58,468 nt of DNA, from NCBI GenBank assembly GCA_913009895.1, contig CAJVXY010000001.1, forward strand, positions 1 to 58,468, given 5' to 3'. A program made the translations under genes and the position numbers. Positions 44,346 through 52,296 of this stretch are shown one piece after another. The notes under the pieces are model-generated. The model made no database searches and was not told where the DNA came from. It was given only the letters and a program-made list of their open reading frames with translations. This stretch comes from an uncultured Acidiferrobacteraceae bacterium (GTDB lineage: Bacteria; Pseudomonadota; Gammaproteobacteria; Acidiferrobacterales; SZUA-150). The first letter of the stretch is position 1; each line of letters begins with the position of its first letter.

Positions 44346-44807
44346 TCAAAGCATCGAAGGTGAGCTTACCCATTCTATGGGCCATTTATTTGCCTCATCC
44401 CGCTTCAGGCAAACCACCGTACCCGGTTCAAAATCCATGGCCGAAATTGCATCATTAGGGCCAGCGAGCAGGTTGACCAGGCTGGGCATAAAAGGCAGAT
44501 GGCCAACAACCAGGGTAGGTTCTCGCCAGTTATCCAGCTCGGCAAAAATAATATCGGGACTATCATTGGGTTTGACATGCTCCTCCATTCGTACCGTAGA
44601 CTTAGGGGAGATTGTCGCGCGCATGATTAACGCCGTTTGGGCGGCCCGGGTTTTGGGGCTGTGGATCACGTGGTCGAAGTGTATGCCTCTCGCTGCAAGT
44701 GAATAGGCGAGCCTTTCTATATCTGCCCTGCCCAGTGCCGTGAGCCCACCCGTCGGATCATCCTGTTTACGGGCGGCTTGTCCGTGGCGCATTAAATAAA
44801 GTAACAA
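44346..44807 (-). CDS. sixA: Phosphohistidine phosphatase SixA
   Basis: The 153-residue protein matches SixA of the histidine phosphatase superfamily: MRHGQAARKQD at the N-terminus holds the catalytic RHG motif, and HSPKTRAAQTA and VVGHLPFMPSLVNLL carry the other conserved Arg and His. SixA removes phosphate from phosphohistidine on HPt domains and on PtsN-type proteins. Translation seems to begin at TTG with GGAG eight bases upstream, because the next ATG is inside the RHG motif. It is followed by a sensor kinase operon on the same strand. Confidence 0.88.
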   Translation of the reverse strand: MLLYLMRHGQAARKQDDPTGGLTALGRADIERLAYSLAARGIHFDHVIHSPKTRAAQTALIMRATISPKSTVRMEEHVKPNDSPDIIFAELDNWREPTLVVGHLPFMPSLVNLLAGPNDAISAMDFEPGTVVCLKRDEANKWPIEWVSSPSML

Positions 44808-44843
44808 AAGTTTTCTCCAGGTTAATTAAACAATCATTTAAAA

Positions 44844-46211
44844 CTATATAAAACGAATACGAATCCTGGCACCACCAAGCGGGCTTTTGTCCACTGCGAT
44901 AGAACCATCATAGGCCTGGACAATATCCTGCACCAGTGACAGTCCCAGTCCCTGTCCTTCAATGGTTTCGTCGGCACGATGACCACGATTGAAGATTTCA
45001 CTGGCAGACTCTTTGGAAATACCTGGCCCATCATCTTCTATAATAAGTTCGCGTAATTTTTCATTACTTGCGACTGATTGCACGATAATCTCAGACTGGC
45101 ACCATTTAAAAGCATTTTCCAGCAAATTACCCAGTATCTCCAGAAGATCACCTTCGTCCCCGGTAAAGATTTCATTTTTATTTATTTTAATTTCGGTGCT
45201 TATTTGTTTCTCCGGGTGGACCTTTTGTAATGCACTAATAACCTGGTTGGTCTTTTCCAGTAAATTTACCGGGGTTGTGAGCGTGGTACGGCCCGAGGTC
45301 GCGGCCCGCTGTAATTGATAATCAACAATATTCGCCATTCTATCTACCTGGTCTTTGGCAATTTCATGGAGATTGCCGTCATCATTTTTATTTTCTATTG
45401 CCGCTCTCAACACTGCCAACGGTGTTTTCAGGCTATGGGCAACATCCCCCAGTGAGTTTCGGTAACGCAACAGATTGGCCTGGGCGCTGGCAATTAACTG
45501 GTTTAAATTATTTGTCAGGCCGCGCAACTCAACCGGGTAATCACCGGCCAGGTTTTTCACCCGGCCAGCCTCGATATCGGCAAGATCGCGGGTTACCTGG
45601 CGCAGCGGGCTGAGGCTCCAGCGTAATATTGAGCCCTGGACCGCCAGCAACAATATCGCCGCACCCCCTAACCAAAACCACAAGTCCTTCTGGAAATCCT
45701 GTATTTGATTTTTGAAGGGTTGCAGGCTTTCGGCGACATAAAAGGTATAGGTATTTTGGCTGGTATCGGTCTCCCAGCTGGTCGTAAAAGCCAAAACCAG
45801 CATATCCTGCGAGAACTTGTATTTTCTTTTGCCGATAGCGGGTACCCCAGCTAAATCAACTAAATCAACCTGTGGATTGAATTTTGTACCAAGGGTTGAG
45901 CGTGATCGCCAGGTCATTTTATTTTTATCATCTAGCACCATTGCGTACAGTCCGGATCCCGGAAGTGATAGTTGCGGTGCCGGTAGCTCTGCAGGTAATT
46001 GCAGTTTGTTATTTTCGTCAAGTTCTGCCGCAGCCAGTAAGGTATAGATGTGGCTTTGTAAGGCTTCTTTAAAAGCTGTTTCAGTACTGGTGTAAAAAGC
46101 GTTATTCAGTGCCAGTCCGGTTAATCCAAAAAATGCAAAAAGTACAATGGTGGCCGAGGTTAAAAGCCTGGCATGGAGTGACAGGGTGCCGGTTCCCTTG
46201 GCCTGCTTCAT
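44844..46211 (-). CDS. Sensor histidine kinase (PhoQ-like)
   Basis: The 455-residue protein has two membrane helices (about 15-38 and 180-198) around a periplasmic sensor, a HAMP region, the H box (LGDVAHSLKTPLAVLRA, with His259) and an ATPase domain (NLLENAFKWCQSE, EDDGPGI and GQGLGLSLVQDI). It resembles the PhoQ group. The ATG overlaps the last codon of the response-regulator gene by four bases, so the two are coupled. With the adjoining response regulator and PepSY protein it forms one operon. The signal is unknown. Confidence 0.9.
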   Translation of the reverse strand: MKQAKGTGTLSLHARLLTSATIVLFAFFGLTGLALNNAFYTSTETAFKEALQSHIYTLLAAAELDENNKLQLPAELPAPQLSLPGSGLYAMVLDDKNKMTWRSRSTLGTKFNPQVDLVDLAGVPAIGKRKYKFSQDMLVLAFTTSWETDTSQNTYTFYVAESLQPFKNQIQDFQKDLWFWLGGAAILLLAVQGSILRWSLSPLRQVTRDLADIEAGRVKNLAGDYPVELRGLTNNLNQLIASAQANLLRYRNSLGDVAHSLKTPLAVLRAAIENKNDDGNLHEIAKDQVDRMANIVDYQLQRAATSGRTTLTTPVNLLEKTNQVISALQKVHPEKQISTEIKINKNEIFTGDEGDLLEILGNLLENAFKWCQSEIIVQSVASNEKLRELIIEDDGPGISKESASEIFNRGHRADETIEGQGLGLSLVQDIVQAYDGSIAVDKSPLGGARIRIRFI

Positions 46212-46891
46212 AACTGATCGCAATCAAGGTTAAAACGATAACCCCGGCCGCGTAAGGTCTCGATGGGTTTGATTTTGTTACCAGGATCAAGTTTTTTTCT
46301 TAACCTGCCAATAAAAACCTCAATCACGTTACTGTCCCGGTCAAAATCCTGGTCATAAATATGTTCAGTCAATTCAGTTTTTGAAATCACTTTTGTATTA
46401 TTCAGTACCAGGTACTCCAGCACTTTGTATTCGTTGGCGGTCAGGTCCAGTGTTTCGCCATCCCGGGTTACGACTTGTGTTTTTGTGTCCAGGGAAATCG
46501 GTTTGCAATCAATAATCGATTTGGCCGCACCCTTGGAACGCCGTAACAGGGCCTGTACCCGTGCCAGTAATTCTTCCGTATGAAATGGTTTGGCCAGGTA
46601 ATCATCGGCACCGGCCTCAAGGCCCTCAACTTTTTCCTGCCATCGTCCCCGGGCCGTGAGTATCAACACCGGAAATTTTTTACCCGACTCGCGCCAGGAC
46701 TTGATGACCTCGATACCCGACAGGTGTGGCAGACCGATATCGACAATGGCCAGGTCAAAGGGATATTCCTGGCCCAGGTACAGGCCCTCCTTGCCATCAC
46801 TGGCCGTGTCAACAGCAAAACCGGCTGCCCGCATTTGCTCACTCAACTGGGCTTGAAGGGTTTGTTCGTCTTCAATAATGAGTAAGCGCAT
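46208..46891 (-). CDS. OmpR-family response regulator
   Basis: The 227-residue protein has a receiver domain (residues 1-115; acidic EDE at 7-9, phospho-acceptor Asp51 in AIVDIGLPHLSG, conserved Lys in LAKPF) and an OmpR/PhoB winged helix (about 130-225; LTANEYKVLEYLVLNNTKVI, then RDSNVIEVFIGRLRKKLDPG). It is close to PhoP/QseB-type regulators. It follows a PepSY-protein gene by 12 bases and precedes the cognate kinase. The stretch before the start lacks a ribosome site, so translation may depend on the upstream gene. Confidence 0.92.
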   Translation of the reverse strand: MRLLIIEDEQTLQAQLSEQMRAAGFAVDTASDGKEGLYLGQEYPFDLAIVDIGLPHLSGIEVIKSWRESGKKFPVLILTARGRWQEKVEGLEAGADDYLAKPFHTEELLARVQALLRRSKGAAKSIIDCKPISLDTKTQVVTRDGETLDLTANEYKVLEYLVLNNTKVISKTELTEHIYDQDFDRDSNVIEVFIGRLRKKLDPGNKIKPIETLRGRGYRFNLDCDQL

Positions 46892-46903
46892 GGGAGATAA
46901 AAA

Positions 46904-47206
46904 TTAGCCGGCTGGTTTGCGAACTATTTTTACACGACCTGATGGCATTAATACCTTGATGCGGTGAACCCGGCGACCATTTTCAGTGACTGTTTTTGCA
47001 GATAAAATACGGCCGCCTGTTTCTTGTCGCACCTGGCTAACCGCCTGATCCAGGCTCATGCCAGCACGGGCCAGTAAGATTGGTTTGAACACCTGGGTGG
47101 ATTCCAGTACATGACTTTGAGCTGCGGCCTGGACCAGGGCCGGCACCATGATCAAAGCCATGACCAGGGGGGCAATCAGCCTGTAGATTTTTACCGGTTT
47201 TACCAT
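46904..47206 (-). CDS. PepSY-like exported protein
   Basis: The 100-residue product has a signal peptide (cleaved near VQAAAQ) and a single PepSY-type domain (AGMSLDQAVSQVRQETGGRI, then LSAKTVTENGRRVHRIKVLM). PepSY proteins act in the periplasm, and those placed before a regulator-kinase pair are thought to feed back on the kinase. It is the first gene of the regulator-kinase operon. Confidence 0.8.
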   Translation of the reverse strand: MVKPVKIYRLIAPLVMALIMVPALVQAAAQSHVLESTQVFKPILLARAGMSLDQAVSQVRQETGGRILSAKTVTENGRRVHRIKVLMPSGRVKIVRKPAG

Positions 47207-47610
47207 AAAATTTTTCGCTTCGGACTCGTAAACAATATAGGAATAATATTCTGATTCTCTAACCCGAACAAACAGGGCCTTGATTTACCCACATTATAGA
47301 GCAATCCACCTTAACCTGTGCTGAACAGGATAATTGTCAATAACCTCCGTAACCAGTTGAATTATGGCATAAATATCAACTTTTTATGGCAAACAATGTC
47401 GTGATACCGGCTTGCAATCGTTATTTCGACGGAAATCCGGGCGACCATGCCATGAGATACCAAAGGAAGGCAATCCTTACGCAATATTAATAACTACTAA
47501 TACACGAGCAATAAAATTAGTAAAAAGATAAACTTAAGGCCTCAATATCCGGGCGGGTCGGTTTTTTTTACCGCGCCCGATATGATAGTCAACTGTTAGC
47601 AAATAAAGAC
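47207..47610. other. Intergenic region with bulged hairpin before the cassette array
   Basis: The 400 bases hold no gene. At 47545-47584 an imperfect hairpin with bulged bases is present (ATATC-GGGCG against CGCCC-GATAT), followed by CTGTTAGCA just before the first array gene. It may mark the left border of the attC-like array, but no clear attC or attI site is seen. Confidence 0.35.
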
Positions 47611-48276
47611 ATGACCGAAACTTGTTATTACTGCGGAGAGCCAGAAACTTCAACTGAACATGCTCCTCCAAAATGTATCTTCCCCAAGGCCAAAGATTCT
47701 TCTGACGGGAAAAATTATGGTAACAATCTTATAAAGGTTCCTTCTTGCGACGCTCATAACACATTAAAGTCAAAAGAGGACGAATATCTTTTGTATGTAT
47801 TAGCAATGTCTTTACCATCGAATGACGTTGGAATAAATCAGTTTATGACGAAAATTTCAAGGGCAGTACAAAGAAAGCCAAAGCTTCTTGACCGTTTACT
47901 AATTGAGTATAAAAATGTCACTGTCCACGATACCGAAAATGACAAATGGCAGAATACAATTGCAATTAAGCCAGAGGAGCATAGATTAAATTCAATTTTT
48001 GAACATATAGCTAAAGCTATCTATTTTCACGAAACAGGGTGTATTTGGTCTGGTAATGTAAATATACTAATTGAATTCATGCTGTCATTAACTAATGTAG
48101 AACAAAATGAACGCCAAAGCCAAATGGTGAACTCCTTTAATGAAATGCTCAATAGTGTGGAGCATAAAGGTAATTATCCTGATGTATTTTCTTATCAAAT
48201 CGTTCAAGATAAAGGTAAATTTCTAATTCGGATGCATTTTTATGGTAATTCTAAAGTCACAGCGTTCAGTGTTTAA
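47611..48276 (+). CDS. HNH-endonuclease-like protein
   Basis: The 221-residue protein begins CYYCGEPETSTEHAPPKCIF, with further Cys and His in VPSCDAHNTLKSKED. The CxxC, EHxPPKC and CxxHN spacing resembles a His-Me finger/HNH fold with a zinc knuckle, found in phage and cassette genes. Whether it cuts DNA is unproven. The sequence is AT-rich relative to the preceding operon. It is followed by a well-formed attC site, so it is probably the first cassette. Confidence 0.65.
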   Translation: MTETCYYCGEPETSTEHAPPKCIFPKAKDSSDGKNYGNNLIKVPSCDAHNTLKSKEDEYLLYVLAMSLPSNDVGINQFMTKISRAVQRKPKLLDRLLIEYKNVTVHDTENDKWQNTIAIKPEEHRLNSIFEHIAKAIYFHETGCIWSGNVNILIEFMLSLTNVEQNERQSQMVNSFNEMLNSVEHKGNYPDVFSYQIVQDKGKFLIRMHFYGNSKVTAFSV

Positions 48277-48283
48277 TATTTCT

Positions 48284-48342
48284 GCTAACAAGGCGCTCGT
48301 TTGGACGAAAACAACGCGGCGCTGTTTAACTCTATCGTTATG
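48284..48342 (+). other. attC site 1 (about 59 bases)
   Basis: The site closely follows the 60-base attC of the aadA1 cassette: CTAACAAGGCGCTCG at the left, then GACG, GCGGCGCTG, TTTAACTCTATCGTTATG at the right. The paired R and L boxes and the end GTT are all in register. It directly follows the HNH-like gene on the same strand. Confidence 0.85.
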
Positions 48343-48353
48343 AAAAACCAATG

Positions 48354-48411
48354 GGGTCAGTGTCAAAATTCTATGCAACAATGAATGAGTTTTCGCTCTG
48401 ACCCTGAATAT
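48354..48411. repeat. GGGTCA-ended palindromic element, copy 1
   Basis: The ends GGGTCAGTG and CGCTCTGACCC pair. The loop contains CTATGCAACAATGAATGAG, the exact complement of the loop of the element at 49219, so the two are inverted copies of one repeat. Confidence 0.8.
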
Positions 48412-48437
48412 AAGCCAATGAAACCAGGAAAATACTA

Positions 48438-48803
48438 ATGTTAAATGTGAAACTAGATGAAGCTAAAAGTATTGTAATTTTAGAGCCAGACGGCGAGTTA
48501 TCTCAAACAGACTTCAAACAAGTCGCAAATATCGTTGATCCGTATCTGGAAAAATCAGGAAACTTAAATGGGATTATAATATATACAAAATCATTTCCTG
48601 GTTGGGACTCGTTTTCAGCATTGATCACACACATAAAATTTGTAAAAGAGCATCATAAAAAAATATCTCATGTGGCCTTCGTAACAGACTCGCCCATAGG
48701 CATATTCGCCGAGCATATAGCTAGTCATTTCGTCAATGCGGAAGTCAAAAGTTTTGCTTTCAGTGAATTAGAAAAATCAAAAAAATGGGTATCCAGCATC
48801 TAG
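48438..48803 (+). CDS. SpoIIAA-like (STAS-related) protein
   Basis: The 121-residue protein matches the SpoIIAA-like family (PF11964): VILEPDGELSQTDFKQVANI, LNGIIIYTKSFPGWDSF and HVAFVTDSPIGIFAEHIASH. The fold is a STAS-like alpha/beta sandwich, and the role of bacterial members is unclear. It is a small cassette-type gene, preceded by attC site 1 and the palindromic element at 48354. Confidence 0.8.
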   Translation: MLNVKLDEAKSIVILEPDGELSQTDFKQVANIVDPYLEKSGNLNGIIIYTKSFPGWDSFSALITHIKFVKEHHKKISHVAFVTDSPIGIFAEHIASHFVNAEVKSFAFSELEKSKKWVSSI

Positions 48804-48896
48804 GAAAACCAATGGAAACCATTGGGTTCAGAGTCAATTGAAATGCCATACATCGTCCCCATAAATCGACATCCAAATGTGAATTAGAGAAGAGTT

Positions 48897-49187
48897 GTGA
48901 AAAATATATTTATTTTATTTATTTTATTAAATTTGAGCGGCTGTGTATCAACAGCAACAAAACTAGATGGTTTCGGTCATCCATATGAAGGTACTACTAG
49001 TGCAGCAGAATCTGCAGCATGCTTCTTTGGCGAAGGTTTGGATGGAACTTTTATGTCGGTACTATTTGCAGTTGATGTAGGTCTGAGTGCTGTACTAGAT
49101 ACGGTCTTCTTACCTATTGACTTAGTTGTTACTCCCGATGACTCCAGGAATGATGACTGTATTGTGCCTGGGCCTGCGGGACGTTGA
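48897..49187 (+). CDS. YceK/YidQ-type small lipoprotein
   Basis: The 96-residue product starts at GTG and has a signal with the lipobox NLSGC. The C-terminal half shows the YceK/YidQ pattern (FAVDVGLSAVLDTVFLPIDL). The family is lipid-anchored and of unknown function. It lies in the cassette array, with an attC-like site further downstream at 49311. Confidence 0.75.
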   Translation: MKNIFILFILLNLSGCVSTATKLDGFGHPYEGTTSAAESAACFFGEGLDGTFMSVLFAVDVGLSAVLDTVFLPIDLVVTPDDSRNDDCIVPGPAGR

Positions 49188-49218
49188 AACTCGGGGACGG
49201 AGCACATCGTATATCATA

Positions 49219-49301
49219 ATATTTAGTATATTTAGGATCAGAGTGAAAACTCATTCATTGTTGCATAGATTATTGACTCTGATCCTAAATATACTAAATA
49301 T
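49219..49301. repeat. GGATCAGAG palindromic element, copy 2 (26-bp perfect arms)
   Basis: Perfect inverted arms of 26 bases (49219-49244 and 49276-49301) enclose a 31-base loop. The inner GGATCAGAGTGAAAACTC and the loop TCATTCATTGTTGCATAGA match the element at 48354 in reverse. The long arms add TTTAGTATATTTA to both sides. Confidence 0.88.
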
Positions 49302-49310
49302 AAGCAATAT

Positions 49311-49366
49311 ACATAACAAATTTATTAGCATCGACTGCAAAAAAAGTGCATCTTATTATTTTAAAC
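49311..49366 (+). other. attC-like site 2 (degenerate)
   Basis: ACATAACAAATTTATTAGCA begins the site, followed by CGACTGC, a short A-rich loop, and TTATTATTTTAAAC. It aligns base for base with site 4 (51508) in most positions. The right-hand GTT core is missing (AAACCTC), so it is probably inactive. Confidence 0.55.
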
Positions 49367-49382
49367 CTCAAGCGGAACAATT

Positions 49383-49826
49383 ATGTCTAAGAAAGATTTT
49401 CTTGTTATGATAATTGGTACAATTATTTTAGCGGTAATTTTAAAATCGAATTCATATTTTCTAGATGCATATGATTTTGATTTTGTAAAAAATAACATTC
49501 TTGTGCTAACTTTTCTTTGGAATGCACTTTATCCATTTATAGTTGGTATTCTACTGGTTAAATTTCTAAGAAAGAAAAATACAGAACCACTATTTCTGTC
49601 AATTATTCCTATATTGAATTTTATTGTTGTAGGAATATTTATTGGTAACATAGAGGAAAATATAGGATTGTTTATCAGTAGTTTTGGTATATTTTCGCTC
49701 ATAGTGTTTACCCAAATTATATTTATTGTAGCAGGGGGTATGATTGGCATTAAATACTTTTGGCCTAATACTCAGCCGCCCAACAAACCGCTAAAGTCAG
49801 GGACACAGCAAAGTGGTGCACCTTAG
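49383..49826 (+). CDS. Small membrane protein with attC-encoded C-terminus
   Basis: The 147-residue product has four hydrophobic helices (about 8-24, 38-60, 70-92 and 100-124). No family is recognised. The last 16 codons (PPNKPLKSGTQQSGAP) fall inside attC-like site 3, so the gene's natural stop lies in the recombination site. This is typical of integron cassettes, where the site supplies the end of the frame. Weak translation signals precede the ATG. Confidence 0.6.
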   Translation: MSKKDFLVMIIGTIILAVILKSNSYFLDAYDFDFVKNNILVLTFLWNALYPFIVGILLVKFLRKKNTEPLFLSIIPILNFIVVGIFIGNIEENIGLFISSFGIFSLIVFTQIIFIVAGGMIGIKYFWPNTQPPNKPLKSGTQQSGAP

Positions 49827-49840
49827 CTAAAATGTTGAAG
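49778..49840 (+). other. attC-like site 3
   Basis: GCCCAACAAACCGCTAAAG, GGGACA and GTGCACC, then TTAGCTAAAATGTTG follow the attC order R''-L''-L'-R'. GCCCAAC fits RYYYAAC exactly, while the right GTTGAAG fits GTTRRRY except at the last base. It overlaps the end of the membrane-protein gene. Confidence 0.65.
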
Positions 49841-49870
49841 CTGTATGTAAAGTGGAAAAACAAACAAAGG

Positions 49871-49959
49871 GTCAAGACTTACATATCACATTCAATTTCT
49901 TTAACTGCTAGACTTGCTGTTTTATAGATCATACTAAAATGTGATATGTAAGTCTTGAC
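49871..49959. repeat. 22-bp perfect inverted repeat with flanking 13-bp direct repeats
   Basis: Perfect arms GTCAAGACTTACATATCACA (continuing TT) and their complement (49938-49959) enclose a 45-base loop. Two copies of CTGTTTACTTTCT follow at 49961 and 49979. The outer ends are GGGTCAAG and CTTGACCC-like, close to the other GGGTCA palindromes. Confidence 0.85.
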
Positions 49960-49982
49960 TCTGTTTACTTTCTTGACCCTGT

Positions 49983-50969
49983 TTACTTTCTATAACGAAG
50001 TTCAAAATTTTTCATAATATTGGCGACAGTATCTATTTCATTTATTCCCGCAACGCTTTTACCCGCTTGCCAGTATTGTCCGCGGTGGCTGCTTTTAAAT
50101 AACGAGCCTTTTAGTTGCTTAAAAGATTTCAGGTTATAAATCATTCTCACCAGGTGCTTGGTTTGCTCCGTTCGTAACAAAAGTTTCGCCAAGGCACCAA
50201 CACGCGTGCCAGTCTTTTTTACGTAATCAGTATTGATCACTGAAACCGGAATGCCGGTTAAGCGTTCGCTAAGCACAATGTCATCTTCGTTAGCGTTGAC
50301 AATAGCCTGTTTATAGGCATCGCTGGCGGTACACTCGTCACTGGCAATAAAACGGGTGCCCATCTGCACACCCTGAAAGCCCAGCGCCAGCGCCTCCATG
50401 AATTGTTCGGCAGTGCTGATGCCACCAGCGGCGACAAGCGGCACTTCGTATCCAGCAAGACTCTCCGCCAATTGAGCTATTGAGTGGTTACCCGCATGGC
50501 CGCCAGCACGTTTATTAACCGCGATAAGCCCATCGACACCACAATCCAGTCCTTTTTGCGCCCATTTGGTTTCAGTCACATCATGATAAACATAACCCCC
50601 TGCCGCATGTACCCGATCAACTACCCACTGTGGTTTGCCCAAGGACGTAACAAAAAAACGCACACCCTCTTCCAGGGCGATTTCCACCCAGGACACCATT
50701 TTTTGATGATAACGTTTTGAGGATTGTTCGATCAGGGCATTCATACCGACAGGCTTGTCTGTCAGTTGACGTATAAAGCGTATGCCTTCTCGCAAAGGGT
50801 AACCATGAACATAACTTAATGATATTGGCTGAATGATACCCATGCCACCCGCCTCGGAAGCGGCGGCAACTAACTCAGGGTTACTACAGGGGTACATCGC
50901 ACCACACAATACAGGTAAACTAATATTGGCGTGGCCTAGAAATTTATTTTTAGTTGTACGCGCGACCAT
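49983..50969 (-). CDS. Nitronate monooxygenase-like (NPD) protein
   Basis: The 328-residue protein has the 2-nitropropane dioxygenase/nitronate monooxygenase barrel: PVLCGAMYPCSNPELVAAAS, EAGGMGIIQPISL, VDGLIAVNKRAGGHAG (family RxGGHxG with catalytic His) and VPLVAAGGISTAEQF. It binds FMN and should oxidise a nitronate or related substrate. The ATG is preferred over a GTG one codon earlier. The stop of the preceding hotdog-fold gene is five bases away, so the two form an operon on the minus strand, opposite to most array genes. Confidence 0.87.
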   Translation of the reverse strand: MVARTTKNKFLGHANISLPVLCGAMYPCSNPELVAAASEAGGMGIIQPISLSYVHGYPLREGIRFIRQLTDKPVGMNALIEQSSKRYHQKMVSWVEIALEEGVRFFVTSLGKPQWVVDRVHAAGGYVYHDVTETKWAQKGLDCGVDGLIAVNKRAGGHAGNHSIAQLAESLAGYEVPLVAAGGISTAEQFMEALALGFQGVQMGTRFIASDECTASDAYKQAIVNANEDDIVLSERLTGIPVSVINTDYVKKTGTRVGALAKLLLRTEQTKHLVRMIYNLKSFKQLKGSLFKSSHRGQYWQAGKSVAGINEIDTVANIMKNFELRYRK

Positions 50970-50973
50970 CACC

Positions 50974-51441
50974 CTACTGGCTCTTCAGGCCAAGGCGCCA
51001 ATGAGCAGTAATATTGGCAACAGCGTCACCGTCTTTATCAACTATTTGACCGCTCACGGTAAATTGCATGTCTTCAACAACCTCTGGTATGTCACAACGG
51101 CTTTCAGCCACCAGGGTACCGCGTGCTTTTTTCAGAAACTCTATTTCCATACTGGTCACTATTCCACGCACATTTGAAGGTAAACCTACATTTAGTGCCA
51201 GGCCGCTTACCATTTCTCCCAAATTCATTAATGCGATTGCATGAATGGAATTTAAATGATTCCTGACTTTGCGTTTATCACGCAGACTGACCCTGACATA
51301 GCCGGGGGTTAGCGATTCTACAACTGCCCCAATACTGCCAGTATAGGGCACAAAATGCCCCAGGATTCGGCTAAACAACCATTTACCAAAAGGTAATCTT
51401 GATGTTTTTTGCCATAGTGACAGTAATTTTGTGACATCCAT
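50974..51441 (-). CDS. DUF4442 hotdog-fold protein
   Basis: The 155-residue protein matches DUF4442, a hotdog-fold group related to acyl-CoA thioesterases: GYVRVSLRDKRKVRNHLNSI and HAIALMNLGEMVSGLALNVG. The conserved NH and H-A-I-A segments lie where thioesterase active sites are found. Its acyl substrate is unknown. It is transcribed first, with a nitronate monooxygenase-like gene after it. Confidence 0.8.
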   Translation of the reverse strand: MDVTKLLSLWQKTSRLPFGKWLFSRILGHFVPYTGSIGAVVESLTPGYVRVSLRDKRKVRNHLNSIHAIALMNLGEMVSGLALNVGLPSNVRGIVTSMEIEFLKKARGTLVAESRCDIPEVVEDMQFTVSGQIVDKDGDAVANITAHWRLGLKSQ

Positions 51442-51507
51442 TTTAGACTAAAAACCCTTTTTTCTTCTCTTGAGATTTCTGATTATGTACTGCTTTCCAT
51501 ATAATAA

Positions 51508-51567
51508 ACATAACAAATTAATTAACAGCGACCGCAAAAAGCGGGTCGCGTTATTTTAAACGTTGCC
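51508..51567 (+). other. attC-like site 4
   Basis: ACATAACAAATTAATTAACA, a bulged stem GCGACCGC/GCGGGTCGC around AAAAA, then GTTATTTTAAACGTTGCC. The stem has one unpaired base, as in real attC hairpins. It aligns closely with site 2. Confidence 0.75.
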
Positions 51568-51575
51568 TGTAAAAA

Positions 51576-51968
51576 TCAACAAGCAGATTTCAGCCTTAAA
51601 TTTTCAACGAATGGTATAAAATCCTTATTCGTGAACAGTAATGGTATTTTGTTTTCAATACAGTATGTTGCAATTACTACATCTGTTGTTTTCCTAATAG
51701 TGATTCCTTTTTTTCCAAGTTTTCTAAAATTGTCAGCACTTTTAATTGCTATTTTTCCCCCGATTAACTCATGTATTGCCAATGTCGTTAAAACATTTTT
51801 AGCCATCTTATAATCTTTGTCGCTTCTGAATCCTTGCAAAACCTCAGCAAGTATAAGATCACCAATTACAACCTCTTCAAGCCCGAGCACTTCATTCAAT
51901 TTGTCCGTTTCAGCATTACCCCTACCATTAAAGAAATCAATCCACACGCTTGAATCAACTAAAATCAT
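51576..51968 (-). CDS. vapC: VapC toxin (PIN domain)
   Basis: The 130-residue protein is a PIN-domain RNase: ILVDSSVWIDFFNGRG holds the first catalytic Asp, and ILAEVLQGFRSDKDY the second acidic residue, with TDVVIATYCIENKIPLLFTN holding further conserved Asp and the end motif. It should cut tRNA or other RNA when freed from its antitoxin. The ATG overlaps the antitoxin stop by one base. It sits in the attC array, where toxin-antitoxin pairs are common. Confidence 0.9.
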   Translation of the reverse strand: MILVDSSVWIDFFNGRGNAETDKLNEVLGLEEVVIGDLILAEVLQGFRSDKDYKMAKNVLTTLAIHELIGGKIAIKSADNFRKLGKKGITIRKTTDVVIATYCIENKIPLLFTNKDFIPFVENLRLKSAC

Positions 51969-52159
51969 TACCTGGTTCTCATTTTATCTAAATTACCTTC
52001 CCATTTTAACTTGCCTCTGAGAGCTCTAATAGATGCCTGTTTGTTTAATTTAATCAGTGCTTTAAGACCCAATTCAACTGCTTCTTTCTTGGTGCTCAGG
52101 CCTGTTGCTTTAAGCGCATCAGCCATTAAACTGTCATCAATTTCAATATTTGTTCTCAT
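51968..52159 (-). CDS. vapB: VapB antitoxin
   Basis: The 63-residue protein begins MRTNIEIDDSLMADALKATG, a ribbon-helix-helix DNA-binding fold, and its tail (KLKWEGNLDKMRTR) should wrap the toxin. The start fits the family and is preferred over upstream codons in a Tyr-rich unlikely extension. It represses its own promoter through the palindrome at 52169-52202. Confidence 0.85.
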   Translation of the reverse strand: MRTNIEIDDSLMADALKATGLSTKKEAVELGLKALIKLNKQASIRALRGKLKWEGNLDKMRTR

Positions 52160-52168
52160 AACAATCAC

Positions 52169-52202
52169 CAATGTGTATAAATAACAATATGTGTACACAT
52201 TG
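52169..52202 (-). promoter_or_regulatory. vapBC operator
   Basis: Inverted arms CAATGTGTA (52169-52177) and TACACATTG (52194-52202) flank a 16-base spacer, and the right half contains the 12-base palindrome ATGTGTACACAT. It lies 10 bases upstream of vapB, the usual place for autoregulation. Confidence 0.75.
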
Positions 52203-52296
52203 TAGTATTTAAACACATAGTAAGTCAATCAAGCGGACAGTAGAAAGTACCGCCACTTATTTCGAACATTATGTGAAAAGGACATACATTTGGAAT

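Noticed and set aside
47207..47610. attI site or integrase gene at the left edge of the array
   Set aside because: Only a bulged hairpin and a CTGTTAGCA sequence are seen; no recombinase frame is present.
47611..48276. HNH-like gene as part of a defence island
   Set aside because: No methyltransferase, helicase or other known defence gene lies beside it; cassette context explains it better.
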